Of a stretch of DNA of 64,000 nt, positions 8,525 through 17,107 are shown piece by piece. Numbering within the stretch: the first letter of the stretch is position 1; each line of letters begins with the position of its first letter. The stretch spans positions 72,921 through 136,920 of the forward strand of contig CAJUBP010000005.1 in NCBI GenBank assembly GCA_910584585.1, in the 5' to 3' direction. The notes beneath the pieces are model-generated. The model saw only the letters and a list, made by a program, of their open reading frames with translations. It did no database searches and was not told where the DNA came from. A program made the translations under genes and the position numbers. The stretch comes from an uncultured Lachnospiraceae bacterium (lineage in GTDB: Bacteria; Bacillota; Clostridia; Lachnospirales; Lachnospiraceae).

Positions 8525-10287
8525 ATGTAACAGGCAGAATCTATGGGATTAACGGGCCGATTATCACTATTTTGGGCAATCTGGGATTTAAAATGTCTGA
8601 GATGGTCTACGTGGGAGAACACCGGCTGGTGGGAGAAGTCATTGGATTAACCAAAGAACAGACCACCATCCAGGTATTTGAAGAGACGACAGGATTAAGG
8701 CCGGGAGAATTGGTGGAGGGCGCCGGGCGAGCCATCTGCGTGACGCTGGCGCCTGGAATCATTACCAATATTTTCGACGGAATTGAAAGACCTCTGCAGC
8801 TCATCGGACAGCAGTCAGGCGCCTATATTCCCCGGGGCGTCAATGTGGACTTGTTGGATCGGGAAAAGAAATGGGACGCAAAGATTACCGTGAAAGAAGG
8901 GGACATGCTGAGCCCCGGGATGATTATAGCAGAAGTGCCGGAGACGCCTGCCATCGTGCATAAGGTTATGGTGCCGCCGGGAGTGGAAGGCGTTGTCATA
9001 AGCGCAGCAGGGGACGGCGCTTATACCATAGAAGAAACACTGGTTGTCATCCGCGCAAAGACCGGAGAGGAACAGAATCTTACTATGACCCAGCAGTGGC
9101 CCATCCGGGTTCCAAGGCCCATTCAGAGACGGTATCCGGCGGATCGGCTGCTGGTGACCGGGCAGCGGATTTTAGACACTCTCTTTCCCATTGCCAAGGG
9201 CGGGACGGCCGCTATTCCGGGAGGATTCGGAACGGGAAAGACTATGACTCAGCATCAGCTTGCCAAGTGGTCTGACGCGGATATTATCATTTACATCGGA
9301 TGCGGTGAGCGGGGAAATGAGATGACCAATGTATTGGAAGAGTTTTCCCAGCTGGTAGATCCCAAGACGGGGAATCTTCTGATGGATCGGACTACCCTGA
9401 TTGCCAACACCTCTAATATGCCGGTGGCGGCCCGGGAGGCAAGCATCTATACCGGCCTTACGCTGGCGGAGTATTACCGGGATATGGGCTATCATGTGGC
9501 AATTATGGCAGACTCCACTTCCCGCTGGGCGGAAGCGCTGCGGGAGCTTTCCGGACGTCTGGAAGAAATGCCGGCGGAGGAGGGCTTTCCGGCTTATCTG
9601 GCCAGCCGTCTGTCCGCCTTCTATGAGCGGGCCGGATATGTGGAAAACTTAAACGGCACAGACGGAAGCGTGACGATTATCGGGGCGGTTTCCCCCCAGG
9701 GCGGCGATTTTTCCGAGCCGGTAACTCAGAATACCAAACGTTTTGTACGGTGTTTTCTGGCGCTGGATAAGTCTCTGGCTTACGCAAGGCATTACCCGGC
9801 CATCAACTGGCTGACCAGTTATACGGAATACCTGGGTGATTTGGAAGGCTGGTACGCGGCCAATGCCGGAGCGGATTTTATCCCCTGCCGGAATGAGCTT
9901 TTGAATATTCTTACCACAGAGAGCCGCTTAAATGAGATTGTAAAGCTGATCGGAAGCGATGTGCTGCCGGACGACCAGAAATTGATTCTGGAAATTGCAA
10001 GGGTGATCCGTCTGGGCTTTCTGCAGCAGAACGCCTTCCATGAAGAAGATACCTTTGTTCCCCTGGAAAAACAGCTTCGGATGATGAAGGTCATCCTGTA
10101 TCTCTATGACAAATGCAAAGAACTGATAGAGATGGGAATGCCCATGGCGCTGCTGCGGGAAAACCGCATTTTTGAGAAAATCATTGCCATCAAATATGAC
10201 GTGGCAAATAAAGATCTGTATAAATTTGATGAATACCTGCGGATGATCGACGAGTTTTACCGGGGTCTGCTGGAAACCAACGCATAG
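8521..10287 (+). CDS. V/A-type ATPase catalytic subunit A
   Basis: A 588-residue catalytic subunit. Visible are the Walker A loop (PGGFGTGKT, near 237-245), the catalytic region GERGNEMTNVLEEF, and the bulge domain (about 110-180) that separates V/A-type A subunits from F-type beta. It couples ATP turnover to shaft rotation. It is translationally coupled to subunit E through a 4-base overlap, and subunit B follows 10 bases later. Confidence 0.97.
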   Translation: MNVTGRIYGINGPIITILGNLGFKMSEMVYVGEHRLVGEVIGLTKEQTTIQVFEETTGLRPGELVEGAGRAICVTLAPGIITNIFDGIERPLQLIGQQSGAYIPRGVNVDLLDREKKWDAKITVKEGDMLSPGMIIAEVPETPAIVHKVMVPPGVEGVVISAAGDGAYTIEETLVVIRAKTGEEQNLTMTQQWPIRVPRPIQRRYPADRLLVTGQRILDTLFPIAKGGTAAIPGGFGTGKTMTQHQLAKWSDADIIIYIGCGERGNEMTNVLEEFSQLVDPKTGNLLMDRTTLIANTSNMPVAAREASIYTGLTLAEYYRDMGYHVAIMADSTSRWAEALRELSGRLEEMPAEEGFPAYLASRLSAFYERAGYVENLNGTDGSVTIIGAVSPQGGDFSEPVTQNTKRFVRCFLALDKSLAYARHYPAINWLTSYTEYLGDLEGWYAANAGADFIPCRNELLNILTTESRLNEIVKLIGSDVLPDDQKLILEIARVIRLGFLQQNAFHEEDTFVPLEKQLRMMKVILYLYDKCKELIEMGMPMALLRENRIFEKIIAIKYDVANKDLYKFDEYLRMIDEFYRGLLETNA

Positions 10288-10297
10288 GAGGGCGGAT

Positions 10298-11665
10298 ATG
10301 TCAATTGAATATTTAGGATTAAGTGAAATCAACGGCCCTCTGATTGCATTGGAGGGAGTAAAAGACGCCTTTTTTGAAGAAATGGTGGAATTTGTGGTGG
10401 AAGGCGGCAAGCGCAAAAAAGGAAAAATCGTGGCGTTAGATGAAGATAAAGCTGTGATTCAGGTCTTTGACACTACGGATGAGATGTCTTTGAAAAACAC
10501 GCATACCAGATTAAGCGGCCATCCCATGGAAATCGGCCTGTCGCCGGAAATTCTGGGAAGAACCTTTAACGGGCTGGGAGAACCCATAGACGGGCTGGGA
10601 AGAATCAATCCGGAGGTGACTTTGGATGTCAACGGGCTGCCTTTAAATCCCTGTGTCAGAGAGTATCCCAGAAATTATATTCAGACGGGAATCTCTGCCA
10701 TTGACGCTTTAACCACATTGATTCGGGGCCAGAAACTGCCGATTTTTTCCGGAAACGGACTGCCCCACGATCAGCTTGCAGCCCAGATTGTGGAGCAGGC
10801 GTCTCTGGGAGAAGGATCTGAGGAAGAGTTTGGAATTGTTTTTGCGGCCATGGGCGTCAAATACGACGTGGCAGAATTTTTCCGCCGGAGATTTGAAGAG
10901 AGCGGCGTAAGTTCCCATGTGACCATGTTCCTGAACCTGTCCAATGACCCGGTGGCGGAGCGTCTGATTACCCCTAAGGTGGCGCTGACGGCGGCGGAAT
11001 ATCTGGCCTTTGAGAAAAATATGCATATTCTGGTGATTCTTACGGATATGACCTCCTTTGCGGAGGCCATGCGTGAGGTATCGGCTTCCAAAGGAGAAAT
11101 CCCCAGCCGAAAAGGATATCCGGGCTATCTCTACAGTGAGTTGGCCACTCTGTATGAGCGGGCCGGCATTGTGCGGGGAAGAAGCGGAAGCGTTACCCAG
11201 ATTCCGATTCTCACCATGCCCAATGACGACATTACCCATCCCATTCCCGACCTGACCGGATATATTACGGAAGGGCAGATTGTACTGGAGCGTTCTCTGC
11301 ATCAGAAGAATGTCTATCCCCCCATTAACGTGCTGCCTTCCCTGTCCCGTCTGATGAAGGACGGCATCGGAGCGGAATATACCAGGGAAGATCATCAGGA
11401 TGTGGCAAACCAGCTCTTTTCTTCTTATGCCCGGGTGGGAGAGGCCAGGGATTTGGCCAGCGTTATCGGAGAAGATGAGCTGTCGGATACAGATAAGAAA
11501 TATCTGGAATTCGGCGTGGGATTTGAACAGGAATTTGTGGCCCAGGGAGCCAGCGAGAACCGTACCATTGAAGAGACTTTGGACATAGGCTGGAGGCTTC
11601 TTCACATCCTGCCCAAAGAGGAATTAGACCGGATTGATACCAAGATATTAGAGAAACACTGGTGA
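10298..11665 (+). CDS. V/A-type ATPase regulatory subunit B
   Basis: A 455-residue non-catalytic nucleotide-binding subunit that alternates with A in the head. It has an intact ATP-synthase alpha/beta fold (TGISAIDALTTLIRGQKLPIF, then LTDMTSFAEAMREVS and GYPGYLYSELATLYERAG) but the Walker loop is replaced by SGNGLPHDQLA, as is normal for V/A-type B. GGAGGGCGG lies before ATG 10298. Confidence 0.96.
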   Translation: MSIEYLGLSEINGPLIALEGVKDAFFEEMVEFVVEGGKRKKGKIVALDEDKAVIQVFDTTDEMSLKNTHTRLSGHPMEIGLSPEILGRTFNGLGEPIDGLGRINPEVTLDVNGLPLNPCVREYPRNYIQTGISAIDALTTLIRGQKLPIFSGNGLPHDQLAAQIVEQASLGEGSEEEFGIVFAAMGVKYDVAEFFRRRFEESGVSSHVTMFLNLSNDPVAERLITPKVALTAAEYLAFEKNMHILVILTDMTSFAEAMREVSASKGEIPSRKGYPGYLYSELATLYERAGIVRGRSGSVTQIPILTMPNDDITHPIPDLTGYITEGQIVLERSLHQKNVYPPINVLPSLSRLMKDGIGAEYTREDHQDVANQLFSSYARVGEARDLASVIGEDELSDTDKKYLEFGVGFEQEFVAQGASENRTIEETLDIGWRLLHILPKEELDRIDTKILEKHW

Positions 11666-11674
11666 GGTGACTAG

Positions 11675-12292
11675 ATGGATCCCAATACATTTCCAACGAA
11701 AGGCAATTTAATGCTTGCGAAAAATTCCCTGGCATTGTCCCGGCAGGGCTATGAACTGATGGATAAGAAGCGGAATATCCTGATTCGGGAATTGATGGAA
11801 CTAATCGAGCAGGCCACAGATATCCAAAAAGAAATTGACGTGACCTTTACCAGCGCTTACCAGGCGCTGCAGAAGGCCAATATTCAGATGGGCATTCATG
11901 AAGTGGAAGTGTTAAGCGAGCGCGTGCCGGTGGAAAATTCTATTTCCATCAAGCGCAGAAGCGTTATGGGCACGGAAATTCCCAAAGTGGAATATGAGGC
12001 CCATGATTTAAAACCTTCCTATCCCTTTTACGGAACGAAAATGTCCCTGGATGAGGCCTGCGAGAAGTTTCAGAAGGTAAAGGAACTGACCATACGGCTG
12101 GCACAGGTGGAAACCTCCGCTTACCGGCTGGCCTATAACATCAAGAAGACCCAGAAGAGGGCCAATGCGCTGCAGAATATCACGATCCCAAAGTATGAGA
12201 CGCTGACAAAGAGCATTCAGAGTGCGTTGGAAGAGAAGGAAAGAGAAGAATTCACCAGATTGAAAGTGATTAAGCGGATGAAAAGCAGGTGA
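11675..12292 (+). CDS. V/A-type ATPase central-shaft subunit D
   Basis: A 205-residue two-helix coiled-coil shaft that rotates inside the A3B3 head. The family start (NTFPTKGNLMLAKNSLALSRQGYELMD, beginning near residue 4) and the basic end (VIKRMKSR) are typical. It is the last ATPase gene. The stop overlaps or abuts the MoxR gene, so the transcript seems to continue. Confidence 0.93.
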   Translation: MDPNTFPTKGNLMLAKNSLALSRQGYELMDKKRNILIRELMELIEQATDIQKEIDVTFTSAYQALQKANIQMGIHEVEVLSERVPVENSISIKRRSVMGTEIPKVEYEAHDLKPSYPFYGTKMSLDEACEKFQKVKELTIRLAQVETSAYRLAYNIKKTQKRANALQNITIPKYETLTKSIQSALEEKEREEFTRLKVIKRMKSR

Positions 12293-12321
12293 ATTTTAGA
12301 AAAAGAGGTTGTGGAATTCGT

Positions 12322-13290
12322 ATGGAAAAGGCAGAAGGAATGGCGGCGTACAGGCAGCAGACGCCTGCATTTGCGGTAATCAATGAAGTGAAAAAAGCGG
12401 TGATCGGAAAAGACGGCTGCATTGTGAAGGCTGTGGCGGCAATTCTGGCGGGAGGCCATATCCTGTTCAACGACATTCCGGGGGTGGGCAAAACCACCCT
12501 TGCCATGGCTCTCTCCAAGTCCATGTCTCTGAAACAGAACCGGGTGCAGTTTACCCCGGACGTGCTTCCTTCGGATCTGACCGGGTTTTCCATTTACCAA
12601 AAAGATTCCGGGCGGTTTGTCTATCAGCCGGGAAGCGTGATGTGCAATCTGCTGCTGGCGGATGAAATTAACCGGACTTCTCCCAAGACCCAGTCGGCTC
12701 TTCTGGAGGTGATGGAAGAGCAGAAAGTGACGGTGGACGGCGTGAGCCGCCCGGTTCCTTCCCCTTTTATTGTCATTGCTACCCAGAATCCTGTGGGAAG
12801 CGCAGGCACCTGGATGCTTCCGGAAGCCCAGCTTGACCGCTTTATGATTTGTCTTAAGCTTGGGTATCCCAGTATGGAGGATGAGATCAATATTCTGAAA
12901 GGGGAGCAGAGGAAAGAGGCAATAGAGCCGGTCATTTCCCGGGAAGAGCTGCTTCATATGCAGGAACTCACAGAGCAGGTGTTCGTGCAGGAAGAACTCT
13001 ATCAGTATATCGGAACATTGGTAAACGCCACCAGAAATCATCCGTTGGCGGAGCTTGGAATCAGCCCCAGGGGTTCTCTTAACATTCTGCAGATGGCAAA
13101 AGCTCTGGCGTTTCTGCGGCAGAGGGATTACGCAGTTCCGGAGGATGTGAGAGACGTGTTTCTCTCCGTCTGCGGGCACCGTATGGCGCTAAACGCCAAG
13201 GCTCGGGTGGCTCATATGGACGCGGAACAGGTATTGGAGGAAATTTTGAAAACTACGCCGATTCCGAAAGCGATAAGGGGAAGAAAATGA
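12322..13290 (+). CDS. MoxR-family AAA+ ATPase
   Basis: A 322-residue AAA+ ATPase. Walker A is NDIPGVGKTTLA (near 50-61), Walker B LLLADEINRT, then sensor FIVIATQNPVG and the MoxR C-terminal lid. MoxR proteins act as chaperone-like activators, often with DUF58 partners, as here. The start is uncertain: ATG 12322 gives the usual length; GTG 12289 would overlap the D-subunit stop by 4 bases and add 11 residues. The next gene overlaps by 4 bases. Confidence 0.88.
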   Translation: MEKAEGMAAYRQQTPAFAVINEVKKAVIGKDGCIVKAVAAILAGGHILFNDIPGVGKTTLAMALSKSMSLKQNRVQFTPDVLPSDLTGFSIYQKDSGRFVYQPGSVMCNLLLADEINRTSPKTQSALLEVMEEQKVTVDGVSRPVPSPFIVIATQNPVGSAGTWMLPEAQLDRFMICLKLGYPSMEDEINILKGEQRKEAIEPVISREELLHMQELTEQVFVQEELYQYIGTLVNATRNHPLAELGISPRGSLNILQMAKALAFLRQRDYAVPEDVRDVFLSVCGHRMALNAKARVAHMDAEQVLEEILKTTPIPKAIRGRK

Positions 13291-14498
13291 GAAAAGCGCT
13301 GTTTTATATGCTTGCGGCAGCAGGCGCAGGGTATGTAGCGGTTATTTATAATAGCAGAGGGTTTCTGGCATTGTTCGGGGCTGCAGTATTACTGCCGCCT
13401 TTTTTGCTATCTATGCTGTGGTACAGCAGAAGGCGTCTGGAGTGCGTGCTTTTGTTTTCTCCTTGCCAGGAAGGAGACGGCAGATATCAGGTCAGCCTTT
13501 TGGTGACAAATCACAGTCCTTTTTACCTGGCGAAGATCCGGGCCAGAATCGTGCTGAGTTATCTGGATCCTGAAGAAAAATATGTGCCGGAAAAAAAGGG
13601 AATGTCAGCTTTTTTCCGCCCCAAAAGGCGGATATCCGAAAGGCAGGATATTGGCAGTATGACAGAATACTCAGGCCAAAGGCGCAGGCGGAGAAGGAAA
13701 CGGACCCTTTCTTTCAAAGCGGCGGGAAAGGCCGGCGCAGGGGAGACGGTAAGGCTGACAGGAACCGCCGAACGTCTGGAGTTTGGGCCCTGGCAGGCAG
13801 AGTGCCCGGCCTTGTTCTGTTATGACTGCCTGGGGTTGTTTTCCTGGAAAAAGAAAGTGGGACAGAAAAAGAAGGTGATGGTTTTTCCGGCTTGTTATGA
13901 GACGAATATCAAGGCGGGCATCCGCACCAGATTGTTTCTGGCGGACGGAGAAGTGTACCATCCCCAGACAAAAGGGGATGATCCGTCGGAGGTGCTGAAC
14001 CTGCGGGATTATCAGAAAGGGGATCGGCTGAATCGGATTCACTGGAAATTGTCAGCCCGGAATGATACCCTGATTGTATCAGAGATGAGCCTGCCCATTG
14101 GGTGCAATGTGGTTTTGTTTCTGGACGCCTGCACAGACGTAATGGACAAAGAGCGCCGCAGAGTTTACTGGGAAATTGTGAATACTATTTCCCAGGGCCT
14201 TCTGCAGCAGGAGTGCTTTCATTATCTGGCATGGTACGACGCGGCGGAACAGAGGCTGAAGCGCAAAGCGGTTCGGGAATTTGAGGATTTGACGGATTTC
14301 TGGGGTGAAATTATAAAATACCGGATGGGGCGGCAGGATTTTTCAAAGGAATACGGACAGGAATTTCGGGGAGAGAGTTATGTGACCGGAATTGTATGGA
14401 ACCAGGAACTGGAACTGTATTGCAACGGAAAGTTTCTGATGAAAGCGGAACCGGCGGGGGTGAAGGAGCAGATGTTGGAACTGGAGTTGATCGTGTGA
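13287..14498 (+). CDS. DUF58 domain membrane protein
   Basis: A 403-residue protein. Two N-terminal membrane helices (about 5-22 and 24-45) are followed by a beta-rich region and the DUF58 core with GDRLNRIHWKLSARNDTLIVSE and a von Willebrand A-like segment (CNVVLFLDACTDV). DUF58 proteins are usually encoded between moxR and a transglutaminase-like membrane protein; here that third partner is displaced by the restriction-modification pair. Its start overlaps the moxR stop by 4 bases. The biochemical role is not established for the family. Confidence 0.85.
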   Translation: MRKALFYMLAAAGAGYVAVIYNSRGFLALFGAAVLLPPFLLSMLWYSRRRLECVLLFSPCQEGDGRYQVSLLVTNHSPFYLAKIRARIVLSYLDPEEKYVPEKKGMSAFFRPKRRISERQDIGSMTEYSGQRRRRRRKRTLSFKAAGKAGAGETVRLTGTAERLEFGPWQAECPALFCYDCLGLFSWKKKVGQKKKVMVFPACYETNIKAGIRTRLFLADGEVYHPQTKGDDPSEVLNLRDYQKGDRLNRIHWKLSARNDTLIVSEMSLPIGCNVVLFLDACTDVMDKERRRVYWEIVNTISQGLLQQECFHYLAWYDAAEQRLKRKAVREFEDLTDFWGEIIKYRMGRQDFSKEYGQEFRGESYVTGIVWNQELELYCNGKFLMKAEPAGVKEQMLELELIV

Positions 14499-14523
14499 GT
14501 GTTGCATATAAGGGAGGAAAATC

Positions 14524-15375
14524 ATGAATCCGATGATTAAGTACAGAGGTGGCAAATCAAAAGAGATTTCGCATTTTGTTAATCATATGCCGGAACAATA
14601 TTCCAGATATATAGAACCTTTTTTTGGGGGAGGGGCCCTTTATTTTTATCTTCAGCCGGAAAAGGCGATTATTAATGATATTAATGTTAAGCTGTATTCT
14701 TTTTATAAAGAAATGCAGGAAAGATACCCTGATGCCAGAATTCAGTTAGACAAATTACAAAAAATATATGAAGAAAACCAGTCGGCATATGAAAGTTTGA
14801 AGAAAGAATATCCGGAAAGAAGAGTGGAAAATGGAAATGAATCTCTATATTACAGGATGAGAGATGTGTTTAATCATAAAATTGAGTCAGAATATCTGGA
14901 GTCTGTTGTTTATTTTTTTATAAATAAAACAGCATATTCGGGTATGATTAGATACAACGCAAATGGGGAATATAATGTGCCTTTCGGCAGGTATAAAAAT
15001 TTTAATACGAAATTAATTACGTACGAACATTATGAACTTCTGCGGAAAACGGAAATATACAATTATGATTATTCGAAAATTTTTGAATATTCGCGAAAAG
15101 AGGATTTTATTTTTTTGGATCCGCCGTATGATTGTATTTTCAGTGACTATGGAAATGAGCATTACAGAGATGGATTTGGGGAGGATGAACATAGAAGGTT
15201 GGCAAATGATTTTAAAAATCTGTCAGCAAAAGCATTGTTGGTCATAGGAAAAACACCGCTGACGCAGGAATTGTACGGCGGGCATATTGTTGAAGAATAT
15301 GAGAAAGCGTATGCGGTTAATATAAGAAACCGATTTAAATCGGATGCGAAGCATATTATAGTGACCAATTATTAG
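14524..15375 (+). CDS. D12-class adenine-N6 DNA methyltransferase (Dam-type)
   Basis: A 283-residue methylase. The FxGGG AdoMet motif is EPFFGGGAL (about 33-41), preceded by IKYRGGKSK. The catalytic DPPY motif is near residue 199 (FLDPPYDC). The order (AdoMet motif first, DPPY later) is that of alpha-class enzymes such as Dam and DpnM, which methylate GATC. Paired with an AlwI-type nuclease (GGATC), it probably protects the host at GATC. It is visibly richer in A+T and in AAA/AAT/ATA codons than its neighbours, a sign of transfer. GGGAGG lies 7 bases before the ATG. Confidence 0.88.
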   Translation: MNPMIKYRGGKSKEISHFVNHMPEQYSRYIEPFFGGGALYFYLQPEKAIINDINVKLYSFYKEMQERYPDARIQLDKLQKIYEENQSAYESLKKEYPERRVENGNESLYYRMRDVFNHKIESEYLESVVYFFINKTAYSGMIRYNANGEYNVPFGRYKNFNTKLITYEHYELLRKTEIYNYDYSKIFEYSRKEDFIFLDPPYDCIFSDYGNEHYRDGFGEDEHRRLANDFKNLSAKALLVIGKTPLTQELYGGHIVEEYEKAYAVNIRNRFKSDAKHIIVTNY

Positions 15376-15427
15376 ATTCAGATACAAAGTATATCATAGT
15401 GATAAATGATGAGATTGGAGGAATTGT

Positions 15428-17107
15428 ATGGCGCCGTTGAGGAGCAGAACATTGTTTTTTACAACTTCGCCAAGAACACCGCTGAAAATGATTCCGGAAA
15501 TAGAGATGCTTGCCAGAGAATTTGAAGGTAAGGTGTGGAATCCCAATACACAGGCGGAATTTATAAAGAAATTGGCAGAAGGGAAAGATTTTCAGGGAGA
15601 AGGTTCTATAAAAGAAATGGCTTTCAGCGCAAGGGATCGAATTAATCGTGCGCCCAAAGCACTAGGCTTTATTGATTTGAAACCAACAATAAAGTTGACG
15701 AAACCTGGGGAAAGGCTGATTAGCGGAAAGAGAATAGAGGAAATTTTGCTTAGGCAGTTGTTGAAATTCCAGTTACCATCTCCATATCATAAAGAGACAA
15801 AACAATTAGAAGGAATATTTGGGGTAAAGCCGTATTTGGAAATATTCAGATTAATTTACGTAATGGGAACATTAAGTTTCGATGAATTAATGATTTTTGG
15901 GATGCAGTTAACACATTACGAGAAATTTGATGAAATTGTGGATGAAATTAGACATTTTAGAAGGATGAAAGCTTATGCAAAAGCGGGGTACAAGGTATTT
16001 CGCAGGGAATATGTGCGCAGAGAAGTAGAGAAAATTTATCAGGAAGATATTAATTTAGGAAAAATACAAACAAGAGAATCGAAAGAAAAATCATTTGACA
16101 AATTTGTAAGAACAAAAGCAAGCAATTTGCGTGATTATGCAGATGCGTGTTTTAGATACTTACGTGCAACAGGTATGGTGGAAATATCTCAGAGAGGGCA
16201 TTCTTTATCGATTATGCAAGAAAAAAGAGAAGAAGTGGAATTTTTTTTGAATTGTGTAGATAGAAAACCGATCTATATAGATAATGAAAAAAAATATAAG
16301 GAGTACCTGTTTGATGAGTCATTGCCGGTACTGTATTCTGATGATAGGGAGCGGTTATTGAAACAAGTTTCTGAGTATATAGGACCGTTATCTGATTTAC
16401 CCCAAATTGCGACGGAACAATTGAAGGATAAATTAGAGGAAATGATTCAGAACAGAAAGGCGGCTATTATTGAGCAGCAGGTGAGGGATTTAAAAGAGTA
16501 TAAAGAGTATCATGATGTAATGGAAACATTTTATGACATAAAGGATAATTCCTTGTATGACGCGCCTTTGATGTTGGAATGGAATACCTGGCGGGCTATG
16601 ACAATGCTCGATGGCGGCGATATAAAAGCGAATTTAAAATTGGATGATAAGGGACAGCCTATGTCAACGGCGCAGGGAAATATGGCAGATATTATTTGTG
16701 ATTATGGAGATTTTGGACTAACAGTTGAGGTTACTATGCAATCCGGTCAGCGACAATACGAAATGGAAGGGGAACCTGTTTCAAGGCATCTGGCTAAGCT
16801 GAAAAGAGACACGGGCAAAGAGGCATACTGTTTGTTTATTGCCCCTAAAATTAATGAGGCATGCATAGCATATTTTTATGCGCTGCATATGGTGAACATA
16901 TCATTTTATGGTGGGCAATCGGTTATCGTGCCTTTGGAATTAGACGTATTTATCAATATGGTGGAACAGTCGTACAGGGCAGGATATATTCCCGATGCAG
17001 AACAGATAAAAGGAATATTTAAGTATTCGATGGAACAGGCAAAGCAAGCGCAGGATGAAAGTGAATGGTATGCAAAAATAAAAGATAAGGCACTGAATTG
17101 GTTATGA
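15428..17107 (+). CDS. AlwI-family type II(S) restriction endonuclease
   Basis: A 559-residue nuclease resembling the AlwI/PleI/BstNBI group, which cut at a fixed distance from an asymmetric site (GGATC for AlwI). A large helical DNA-recognition region (1-380) is followed by a catalytic part with ADIICDYGDF and then VEVTMQSGQRQYEMEGEPV (near 420-452). The D...ExT...E pattern fits this group's variant of the PD-(D/E)XK fold. It starts MAPLRSRTLFFTTSPRTP, a family-like start, with GGAGG 8 bases upstream. A+T rich like its methylase partner. Its stop overlaps the transglutaminase start (ATGA). The exact specificity is an inference. Confidence 0.82.
   Translation: MAPLRSRTLFFTTSPRTPLKMIPEIEMLAREFEGKVWNPNTQAEFIKKLAEGKDFQGEGSIKEMAFSARDRINRAPKALGFIDLKPTIKLTKPGERLISGKRIEEILLRQLLKFQLPSPYHKETKQLEGIFGVKPYLEIFRLIYVMGTLSFDELMIFGMQLTHYEKFDEIVDEIRHFRRMKAYAKAGYKVFRREYVRREVEKIYQEDINLGKIQTRESKEKSFDKFVRTKASNLRDYADACFRYLRATGMVEISQRGHSLSIMQEKREEVEFFLNCVDRKPIYIDNEKKYKEYLFDESLPVLYSDDRERLLKQVSEYIGPLSDLPQIATEQLKDKLEEMIQNRKAAIIEQQVRDLKEYKEYHDVMETFYDIKDNSLYDAPLMLEWNTWRAMTMLDGGDIKANLKLDDKGQPMSTAQGNMADIICDYGDFGLTVEVTMQSGQRQYEMEGEPVSRHLAKLKRDTGKEAYCLFIAPKINEACIAYFYALHMVNISFYGGQSVIVPLELDVFINMVEQSYRAGYIPDAEQIKGIFKYSMEQAKQAQDESEWYAKIKDKALNWL

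Noticed and set aside
12217..13179. 320-residue minus-strand frame opposite moxR
   Set aside because: Antisense to a well-supported AAA+ gene; no ribosome site or domain.
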